DNA of 64,000 bases from Leishmania martiniquensis (taxonomy: Eukaryota; Euglenozoa; Kinetoplastea; Trypanosomatida; Trypanosomatidae). Position 1 is the stretch's first letter; every line of letters begins with the position of its first letter. Position numbers and translations under genes: made by a program. The stretch covers positions 67,001 through 131,000 of the forward strand of contig NC_090163.1 of assembly GCF_017916325.1 (NCBI RefSeq), given 5' to 3'. Below, in pieces: positions 31,942 through 40,309 of the stretch. Below the pieces are notes generated by a model, which was not told where the DNA came from, ran no database searches, and worked only from the letters and a program-made list of their open reading frames with translations.

Positions 31942-32786
31942 AGGAAACCCGCAAGTTGTACTCTTGACCGCGCCGACGCACGGCTGTTGTCATCATTGTG
32001 TCTGCAGACATGTACAGTAGCACAACATCTTTGGCTGCCTGTTGGCGTCGCTGGAAGCAACGGCAGCAGCAGTGCCCCCCCCTCCCCCTAGTCGCTCGCC
32101 TCCTCTTTGCCTTTCTGTGTTGTGCGGAAGACAACGCCATCAAGGGCGCGGCGGAGAGGAGCGGGGCGCGTGTCGTTTTACATTCTGTGCCGACTGCCAC
32201 GTCTCGTCTAGTCCACCTAAGAAGATTACGCGCAGTCCATGGAGGAAGCGTGTGGTAGGGTACGGTCACAGCTACCGCACACGTCTCGACTCCCACGCCC
32301 TCATCCTCCCTCGCAAAGATGGATGGCGGTCTCGAGGGCAGCGCTTTGGCCCTCTGCTCTCTTCATTCCATGTAGCCCATCTAATGCAGTGCTCGCATGC
32401 TCTCTGACTCCCTCCCTCCCTGTCTCCTCTTCCTGGTAGCACACACACACACGCCCTGCACACACATGCGATTGCGCCTATCCTTTAGCCCCCGTGTGTG
32501 GACATCTAAACTAAGTATCCGCCGCCGGCAGAGAACCCCAAGCGGGAACAAAGGTGGTGCCTCGGTGCCGGACTTTCGTGACGTTCCCCTCTTCACGGTC
32601 TGCTCCTCGCGCTTCCTGCCGTGCTCAGTGGGCGTACTCATCACGCCTAATCCACCTTGAGAGGAGCAGCGACTGTGCCCCCGCAGCGCCGCCCGCTCTC
32701 TCTCTCTCCTTTTCTAATATTTTCGCCCTTTTTGCCGCTTAGCTGCTCTCCTGTTCACATCCCTTAGCGGCTGTATCGGGGTTGCG
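31942..32786. other. intergenic with C/T-rich splice region
   Basis: A pyrimidine tract with AG occurs near 32,390-32,438 and a stronger one at 32,695-32,742. Short open frames between them show no motif. Confidence 0.6.
32695..32742 (+). promoter_or_regulatory. polypyrimidine tract and spliced-leader acceptor
   Basis: A near-pure C/T tract ends in gccgcttag with AG at 32741-32742, 44 bases before ATG 32787 of the zf-HIT gene. A second AG (cccttag, 32,766) is also possible. Confidence 0.55.
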
Positions 32787-34778
32787 ATGAATCGACTGCG
32801 CGAATGGGGATCACAGGCTGCGAGCTGTGCGACCTCACGCCTCGAGAACAGGAGCGATGAGTGCGAGGCATCGCACGTGTACGTACACAACTGCGAAGAC
32901 ACCCACCACTCAGATCGCGAGGAGGAGTCGGACAGTGACAGTGGCGTCCAGCTCGGTGACAGTGAAGGTAGCGCAAGCGATGACAACAGCGATTTGGGCA
33001 GCGCTGCTGGCAAGCACGACAGCAATGCTGATGGGGACGAGAACAGTGACCCACTTTTTCGCATCTCGGGTGGCGTGAATGAGACCACCATGGAGACATT
33101 AAGCGCCGCACTCTTCAATGATCTCGAGACCTCACACAGCCCTCGAGCACTTCCGGTGGAGCAGAAGGCGCGGGGGAAAGCCACGGAATGCTGCGTCTGC
33201 GGAGCAGGCGCCATTTACACCTGCCCAGGCTGTGGCCGTCGCACGTGCAGCATGACATGCGTGCGGGTGCACAAGGCAGACTTCCAGTGCACCGGTGTCC
33301 GCGATGTGGCGGTGAGGGTACCCCTCAGCGAGTTCACAGATCAGCAACTGCAGCGTGATTACCACTTCCTCGAGAACTGCCGCCGCGTCATCGGCAACAT
33401 CGAGCGCTGCTTTCCTCGCACTGCATGGCGGTATAACTACAAGGCGCTACCTCCCCCCCTGCATGCCCTGCGTGAGGCGGCACGGCGCCGCGGCGTCATC
33501 TGCCAGATTACGTCGGAGGGGATGCTCAAGCGAGACGAGAATACAAGCCGGCTCGATCGAAAGACGAACACGATTGTGTGGCGCTGCGAGTTTCAGTTTA
33601 GCGGCCCCTCAGACGGTGCCGGTATGACGACCATATCTACAGACTGGGGCAGTGAGCGGCACCGACTTGGCGATATCCTCAAGTACTGCTGGGCCACCAA
33701 CCCGCCACTGCTGTGCTACCACATCAACCGGCGGTACAATCGGGTCTCGAAGTACGTGGGCGGATCAGCAGCGACAACCGCGAAGGGACTCGAGGGAGCG
33801 AGGCCCACCGAAACGGACCCAACGCAGTGCGACGGCCCTGCAGTACCGCTGGAAGCAGGGGTGCAGAAAGCCTCGGAGGCTGCGCCCCCTACGGGTGTGG
33901 ATGCCTCGCCCACGGCGGAGGTTGCCGGAGCAGTGGGCGACGAGGTCGAAGGTGATGTGGCCTCTTCTACTGTCAACACGACGGAGCGTGATACCGCAGC
34001 AAGCACGGAGGAGTGCCCAGTGAGTTCCTCAGCGGAGCTGCCGCCGCTGCGCGCCTACGAGGAGGTGTTGCCAGTGCCGCCGATCGAGCCAACCACTCCG
34101 CAAGAGGCACAGCAGCAAGCGTTCGTGCAGGCGTTCCTGGCAGAGGAGAAGTACTTCATCTTCTCCAAGGCGGAGCGGTTGGGAAGCGACGCGCGATACT
34201 TTCTGCTGGACCCGTACGAAACGCTCAACGAAAATTTGCGTCAACTTTTCTTTATCAACGAGTTCCCTGTGTTTGTTGTGGTGCACGCCTCCCAACTGCA
34301 CCGCTTTCCCCTCGTTACGGAGGAGGACAAGGAGGCGATTCGGAGCAGCTTCCGCCCGAAGAAGGTGCGGGAGCCGCGCGAGCGACTGCCGATGCGCAAG
34401 CGGAGTGAGATGGAGGAGGAGGAGGTGGCGCGGCTGAGTCGCGTGCCTTGCCGGCGCTTTCTTGAGAGCCGCTGCGTACTCGCAGAGGAGTGCCCCTATT
34501 GGCACTGCACGCCCAGCGAGATACCCGTTTGCCGCACGTTTCTCCGGACTGGGGAGTGCGATAAGGGTACGCGGTGCAGTTTCCGTCACGACGCCGATGC
34601 AGTGCGGATCGCCCGCAAACGCCAGCGTGACGGCCCTGGCGAAGGCGGGAGCCCGATGCGTGGCTGTCGCATGGGGCGTGGCCGCGGCCTCCGCGGATGG
34701 CGTGATGGTGACCGCGGACGCGGCCGTATGGGCGCCTTTCGCGGCGGCTCCTACGCATCGCAACGCCGCATTGAGTAG
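32787..34778 (+). CDS. BCD1-like zf-HIT protein with two CCCH fingers
   Basis: The 663-residue product combines a box C/D snoRNP assembly factor with CCCH zinc fingers. Residues 35-120 are acidic and Ser-rich. A zf-HIT finger spans 135-168: Cys135, Cys138, Cys146, Cys149, Cys154, Cys158, His162, Cys168. It is followed by the BCD1-specific region (GVRDVAVRVPLSEF, DYHFLENCRR, then YFLLDPYETLNENLRQLFF near residue 475), interrupted by a variable Ala/Glu/Thr-rich insert. BCD1 (ZNHIT6) is needed for C/D snoRNA accumulation in the nucleus. Two CCCH fingers follow: C555-x7-C563-x5-C569-x3-H573 and C582-x8-C591-x5-C597-x3-H601. A tail rich in Arg and Gly closes the protein and probably binds RNA. Animal and yeast BCD1 lack the CCCH part as far as I know. 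Confidence 0.88.
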   Translation: MNRLREWGSQAASCATSRLENRSDECEASHVYVHNCEDTHHSDREEESDSDSGVQLGDSEGSASDDNSDLGSAAGKHDSNADGDENSDPLFRISGGVNETTMETLSAALFNDLETSHSPRALPVEQKARGKATECCVCGAGAIYTCPGCGRRTCSMTCVRVHKADFQCTGVRDVAVRVPLSEFTDQQLQRDYHFLENCRRVIGNIERCFPRTAWRYNYKALPPPLHALREAARRRGVICQITSEGMLKRDENTSRLDRKTNTIVWRCEFQFSGPSDGAGMTTISTDWGSERHRLGDILKYCWATNPPLLCYHINRRYNRVSKYVGGSAATTAKGLEGARPTETDPTQCDGPAVPLEAGVQKASEAAPPTGVDASPTAEVAGAVGDEVEGDVASSTVNTTERDTAASTEECPVSSSAELPPLRAYEEVLPVPPIEPTTPQEAQQQAFVQAFLAEEKYFIFSKAERLGSDARYFLLDPYETLNENLRQLFFINEFPVFVVVHASQLHRFPLVTEEDKEAIRSSFRPKKVREPRERLPMRKRSEMEEEEVARLSRVPCRRFLESRCVLAEECPYWHCTPSEIPVCRTFLRTGECDKGTRCSFRHDADAVRIARKRQRDGPGEGGSPMRGCRMGRGRGLRGWRDGDRGRGRMGAFRGGSYASQRRIE

Positions 34779-36219
34779 GTGTAGCCGTGTAAACGGTGCC
34801 CCCCCCCCACCCACGCAACGCCTTCTCCTCTCCCTCCGTATGCGCTGACAAGCAAGTGCCGACTGACGCGGCTCTTTTCTCTCTGTCAGCTTTCCTGAGA
34901 GGAGTTTATCGTGCCTCTCTGACGCCCCTGGCGGAGACCCTACGACACAAAAGGGAACGAAGACAATAGGAGAGAGGGGGGCCCTCGCTAAGGTCCTCGA
35001 CGGTGGTGTGTCGGGGGGGACAGTTGGAGCGTTTTTCGCTGTCCGTGAAGCCCTTCTTCTTTTCTCCTTGTGCGTGTAACAAAGCGCGTGCGCGCGCTGA
35101 TTTTAACAGCAACGAAACACGGAAAAGAGCGCTGCGTTTGCTCCCTCCTCCTCTCATCTGCCTGCCCGCCCATCTCCGCTTCGTGGAACAGATTTAGCAC
35201 GGCACACATACACACATACCTCCTTTGTGTGCGTGTCCGTCTTGCCCAGTGCTCGGTCTGCTTCATGGTGACTCGTAACTTTTTGGGTGCGCCAGCCAGG
35301 TTTGAGACGAAGTGAGGGCGGCGGCCGTGTTCTCCTCTGCATTCATTTTTTCACCTTCCACTCCTGCATGCTGTGAGACGTTTTACTAGGGGCCGGGTAT
35401 TCGCGACGTTAGACCTCTTCCCCACAACTGCCTGAGCAGATGGACAGCCCTCAGCGCTTACCTGCCACGTTACATGCTCCCTGACACACTCGGGCAGCAA
35501 CGCCATCGTTGGCCTTCCTCTCCCCCACGCTTTCTTCCCTCTCCCCTTCCCGTCTTCCGCAAATTATCCTTCACGATGAGGATGGCTCATGCGAAAGAAA
35601 TCGTCAGCTACGCCGCCTGCTGCGCACGAGCACACACACGCACAGACTTGTCTGCTCAGGACGTGATGCAGGGCTCCTCTCACACCCTGCAGACATTTTC
35701 GACGCAGCGCTCCAGTCTAATTCCGCACGCGCACGTGTGACCGCCGCCTCTCTTCCTAATCGGCCAACTCCCGTCCACTCTGACGCACTGATTTTCGTAT
35801 CGCTCTCCCGTTGTGTGCATCACATCGCCGCCGTGGCAGCACCTCTTTTGTTTGCCTTGTGTCTCGCCTGCTCTAATCGTCGGCGTCTTGGTGTGCGCCT
35901 GTGTGGCGAGTATCTCTGCTCTCTTTTCGCGCACGCGTCGACGGGCCGGCATCCCCTGCCTTGCCCAACGCTCTTGTGTCTCCCGACGAGGGCCGTCGCG
36001 ATGCAAGGGGGGTCCACTATTACCACATCAATCTATCCCTGCACATCATCGACTTGCGCCTTTCTGCTTCACTCTCTCCCCCACCTCCTTCTTTCGTCAC
36101 CGTTCGCTATCACGGTCGGATCGTTTTGGTCGGCGCTCGTGTGTGTATGGGCGCTCAGTGCACCTTTCTTAACGTGTTGGTGCCGTGTTCAGCATTGGTC
36201 CCCGGCGCGCCGCTGAGGA
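34779..36219. other. intergenic, pyrimidine tracts
   Basis: C/T tracts at about 35,515-35,570 and 36,040-36,110 mark splice regions. A 54-codon frame at 35576-35740 follows the first tract directly, but no AG separates tract and ATG, so it is not annotated. No RNA gene is seen. Confidence 0.55.
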
Positions 36220-37248
36220 ATGAACGCCGACACACCTTCGCCAGCGTGCGCCTCCGTGAGGCTTGGGGGTGACACGGCAGCAGGAACATCGCAGTCAGTG
36301 TATGCAGCACGACCGCGGTGGTCTCACGATGACGACGATAGCGTGACGGTGGTGCAGAGCACACAGGACTACACGCAGCGCATCTTCAGGACAAAGCCTC
36401 CGAGTGCGCTGTGGGTGCGCGGGCTGCGAGATGGCGAGGAGGACAACGTCGCCAGAGGTTTTCGGAGGAGCCATGGAGGCGTGAACGAATGGAAGGGGCT
36501 TGATGACACGGCAGACGAACTGTTGCAAGAGGCCGTGTATGCGGAAACGTGGCGTCGGCAGTGGTTGTTGTACCCCAACGCACTTGCGATCGCCTACTTT
36601 TGCTTGATGGTCGTGCGTATGATGAGCGGACTTCATCGCTCTTACCGGCTAGACTACCCGACCGCGCCGTGGCAGCTCGAGCTGTACGGGCGCCGGTACG
36701 GCGAGAACGGCGCCTCTTTCTTGATGCGAGTGTTTGTGCCGTTGGCTGGCCCACACGTAGTCGGAGCAGCGTACGCTCTGAGTCTTACTTACATGATTGG
36801 CGGGGCAGCACACAACTTCATCGCACTGTGCGGCGTCGGCTTGTCCTTGCTGTCCATGGGCGCGCTCTTCACGCAGTGCTCATTGCTGTTTGCCTGTTGC
36901 GGCATCTCTCCATCGCATCACGGTTGGGAGTGCGACGTATCCTTTGCCCTCCACCACGTTTGCAGTGCCATTCGGGTGCTGTGCCCGCTGCTGGCGGTGT
37001 GGTGTGTGTCTCCGGTACTGGACCAATTGTGGGGCTGCGGCTACCGGTGGCGGTGCGCGCTTGCCGTGCCTTGTGTGGTGGCCTTAGCATGCCTGGTCAG
37101 CTCTTTATACGACGAGGCTCCCTCGCAGACGATGCTGGATGTGGCGCACGTGACAGTGCTGCTCACGTGGCCTCTGTTCGTGAAGTCATGCTGGAAGCAA
37201 AAGCCTTTTGAGGCAATAAGGATGGCGCAGAAGCGGCACAAGGAGTAG
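36220..37248 (+). CDS. multi-pass membrane protein of unknown function
   Basis: The 342-residue product has a hydrophilic N-terminal third (about 1-110) and then about six hydrophobic segments, near 118-136, 165-190, 195-225, 243-262, 268-290 and 303-322. It ends in a basic tail (MAQKRHKE). There is no cleavable signal peptide. Cys and His residues are frequent in the loops (for example FACCGISPSHHGWECD). I do not recognise the family; transporter-like and ER or vesicle membrane proteins are possible. AG at 36190-36191 (gtgttcag) is a candidate splice site just before the start. Confidence 0.75.
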   Translation: MNADTPSPACASVRLGGDTAAGTSQSVYAARPRWSHDDDDSVTVVQSTQDYTQRIFRTKPPSALWVRGLRDGEEDNVARGFRRSHGGVNEWKGLDDTADELLQEAVYAETWRRQWLLYPNALAIAYFCLMVVRMMSGLHRSYRLDYPTAPWQLELYGRRYGENGASFLMRVFVPLAGPHVVGAAYALSLTYMIGGAAHNFIALCGVGLSLLSMGALFTQCSLLFACCGISPSHHGWECDVSFALHHVCSAIRVLCPLLAVWCVSPVLDQLWGCGYRWRCALAVPCVVALACLVSSLYDEAPSQTMLDVAHVTVLLTWPLFVKSCWKQKPFEAIRMAQKRHKE

Positions 37249-38168
37249 CGGCGGGAAGTTGATAAGTGTGCGGGTGAGCGAGAAAAACGCCGATGTGAGG
37301 AAGCAGGCGTACCCTTAATGCAGCCGATAGTGAGTCGGGGAGGGGGCTCGATGATGGGGAGGTGGACAGAGTACATGGAGAGCTTCACGACTGTAGTAGC
37401 GGAACGTGAGACCCGCTGCGATGCCCTCAGTGCTCCGCCGCCCTCCCTCTGCACCTCCCCAACACACAAAGAAGTCCGCGTGTGCTTTTGACGGATGCCT
37501 TTCGTTCTGTCTCTCCGTCTCGGACTCTTTTTGCTGTTGCCTATTGGCCCTCCGCCCCTCCCTCGGCGGGTTTCTATCGGTGTGGGGTGGCTCTGCGTCG
37601 CGGCACACCCACGCACATCATCCGAGAGATCGGAGCAGCGCAAGACGCCGGCACGCACTGACGCAATGGTGCCATCACTATCGGCGCTTGTGCGCATCTT
37701 TACTGTCCTTGACGTCTCCTGCGGAGATGAGCGACGCTACCGGGCGACGAAAGAGGGAAAGAGGAGAGCCTCCCTGCGAGGTACGCGGAATGGCGGCGAG
37801 GCAGGTGGCAGTCCACCGCGCGAGCCAGACACAATTCCAACCTGCGGAGGTGCGGCTGCATCTCCTTCATCCCCTTCGCTTATTCCCCCCTCCCCGCTCG
37901 GACAAATGGGCTTGCGTTTGTGCGTCCTCGCCCTGCCTCTCCTCTGCTCCCTTCTGCATCCGTACTCTTTCCTCTCCCACCCACCCACTCGCTCACCCAC
38001 TTTTCGCACGCGCCGAGAACACGCTGCGAGCAAGACAAAAGGCGGGGCTGCTTCGAGCCAAGCGCACATGCAGAACCTGCCGCCTGCGCGGTGTTTGTAC
38101 ATCCTAACGTCCTGCCCCCTCCCCCCACTCGTCCTCCCTTTCCCCCCTCTAGGCCTTTCCGACTCATC
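37249..38168. other. intergenic, C/T-rich right half
   Basis: From 37,860 to 38,160 the + strand is pyrimidine-rich, leading to the next start. Long frames on both strands here are composition artefacts. Confidence 0.6.
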
Positions 38169-39209
38169 ATGTCGTCCTCCATGTTACCGCTGTGCGCGAC
38201 GGCGCAGCGGGTGAGGGTGCTCGAGTGCGGACCGTGTGCACTCCGCTCAGCGATGCGGAGGGCCGATCAAGAAAGCTGGACAAAGCCGCTGGCAGACTTT
38301 GCTGTGGATATCGTGGCCGGCGCCATCGCTCTCACCAGTGCCACCGAGGTACTCGTCCCTGCCTCACTGGTGCACTATGTGGAGTCCTGCCGGGCAGTGG
38401 CGGCGCGGACCTCAAGCAGCGGGCCAACGTCGTGGCCGTGGCCAGCGTGGGACGTTGCGCTGGCGGAGCAGCGCCTTGTGACCTTGGTCACGGCCCCCGA
38501 TGTCGCCCGCCTCGTGAACAGCGACAGCTACGGCGGCGCCTACCGGACCTTGTGCGTACCCGTTCCGTCTGGGCCGCTTATTGCACGGCTCGACTTCGGC
38601 CTTCCTGTGGACACGTTTTATGCGGAGGTACTGCCAGGAGTGCTCGATGTGATCGGCGACAACAGCCGTGTTCAGTGGCGTGCTTGGATGCGGTCAGCTC
38701 TCACGTGCCCGTACGAAGGCGCGCATGTGCCACCGATCCGCGTTGCGGAGTACACGAGCCAGCTGCTTCGGCAGGCGGGCGGATGCGAAAGCGTGATGTG
38801 GGAGGCCGCCGTGAAGGGCCTCACCCCTCGCTGGCTGGAGACGGCGTGCAAGACGGCTCTAGCGGTGGGTGTGCCACCAGGGTCGCTAGCGTTGGCACTG
38901 CCGGAGGAGTCCAGCTGTACCGCACGACTCCTCGCCAAGTCTGTCGAGGGTGGCGTTATGTCGTGGGCCGCATGTGCGGTCACCGAATGCCCGCTTTACC
39001 CTCGTGCATCACCTCTGGCTTCCCCGCAGTCAGTGCAGCTCTTCGTGACGGGCTGGAACGATGAGTCTGAGACTGCGTCATCACTGTACGACGGCGACGG
39101 CGACGCCGTGGACGCGGCGGAAGAGAGTCTGGCGACGTGCCTGGACTTTGTGGGCGCGGTCACGGAGCGCTTCACAGAACTGCTACGCACCACCAGTGCA
39201 CGGGGGTAG
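38169..39209 (+). CDS. orphan protein, 346 residues
   Basis: The frame opens upstream with GTG, but ATG 38169 is the first ATG and lies directly behind the pyrimidine tract. The product (MSSSMLPLCATAQRVRVLEC at its start) is rich in Ala, Leu, Val and Cys with many short helices, and has an acidic stretch near residue 300 (YDGDGDAVDAAEESL). No signal peptide, membrane segment or family motif is evident. It lies between a membrane protein and RRP44. Confidence 0.72.
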   Translation: MSSSMLPLCATAQRVRVLECGPCALRSAMRRADQESWTKPLADFAVDIVAGAIALTSATEVLVPASLVHYVESCRAVAARTSSSGPTSWPWPAWDVALAEQRLVTLVTAPDVARLVNSDSYGGAYRTLCVPVPSGPLIARLDFGLPVDTFYAEVLPGVLDVIGDNSRVQWRAWMRSALTCPYEGAHVPPIRVAEYTSQLLRQAGGCESVMWEAAVKGLTPRWLETACKTALAVGVPPGSLALALPEESSCTARLLAKSVEGGVMSWAACAVTECPLYPRASPLASPQSVQLFVTGWNDESETASSLYDGDGDAVDAAEESLATCLDFVGAVTERFTELLRTTSARG

Positions 39210-40309
39210 GGATGCAAGCATTAGACAGACTGCGCGCTTAACTGCACGGAAGGGGGCGAGGGTGGACCGAGCGACAGACAGAGAGAGAGAGGTGAGGGCA
39301 GACGGCAGGGCGGCCTGTTTTGCAGGAGCCGCACCGATTCCACTTGCTCACCCTTCTGACCTCCGCATTCTATCACCCGTACCCGAAATCCTCACCTACG
39401 CTGCAGTTCATCGTACTTCGCTGCCTCTGCCTCGCACTGTGACGTCGCCGCTGGCATGGCACTTCTGTTGTCTGCACAGGTGGGGGCACCGCTGAAAATA
39501 CGCCGCATGTCTTTCGCTTCTATCTCTTGCATCGCTACCGTCCTGTGGCTCGACAGACACATCAGCTGGCGCAACAGAGTATGTGCGCCGCATCACATAA
39601 AACACGCAGATGTTTTGCTCTTCTCAATACCGCATCGGATACTCGTAGGAGGTGCGCATGGGTGGGGACACGGGGTGTGGGCCAGCGCCAACTCGTTCCC
39701 CACGGGTGTCGTGGCAGAGCCTTCTAGGCTACACATCGCTCCCCCTCCCCTTCTCCCCTTCCGCCTTGCACCCCCCCCACACACACACATTTTCAGTGCA
39801 GGTCACTGGTAGCTGCACATCTCGAAGCGATGGCGGCGGGTACCGCCTCCTAGCGGCACTGACTCCTCCTCGTCTTTTCCTCGCATCCTCAACTGTCTTT
39901 CCCTCTGCTCTCCTCTCCTCCATACGCTTCTTCGTCTCACTTCGCCTATCTGGGAACGCATGGGTGCACTCTACAACGCCAATAACACGCGCCATGAACG
40001 AATAGTGCGCAGGCGCATCGTTGGAGTGGTGTGCTCGCGGAGGCTTCTGCGGCTGAGTGTGCACATCTCGTCTGTCTGTCTCTGTGTGTGTGTGTGTGTG
40101 TGTATAGGGGAGAAAGAGGCGCTGCGTAGCCGCAACAATCTTCTGCTCGTGAGCATCGCCGCCTCTCTTCGTATCCGCTCTGAGTGCGTGCAGCTGCGCG
40201 GGTGTGCGGTTACACTTTCCTTGTGCATCTTTTCTGAGAAGGACCGGCTGCATCAGCGCTCTCCCGCTTGCGCTGCTTTGTACCCCACCCGTCCTCCCGT
40301 CGTGAAAGT
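39210..40309. other. intergenic ahead of RRP44
   Basis: C/T tracts lie at about 39,720-39,790 and 39,860-39,945. A TG run (40,083-40,103) sits in the likely 5' leader of RRP44. Open frames crossing it read through the TG run and are not genes. Confidence 0.6.
40083..40103 (+). repeat. TG microsatellite
   Basis: A 21 bp TG run lies upstream of RRP44. Most other microsatellites in this array are CA on the sense strand. Confidence 0.85.

Noticed and set aside
35576..35740. 54-codon frame behind a strong pyrimidine tract
   Set aside because: No AG lies between the tract and the ATG; composition is His/Ser/Thr-rich without hydrophobic core.
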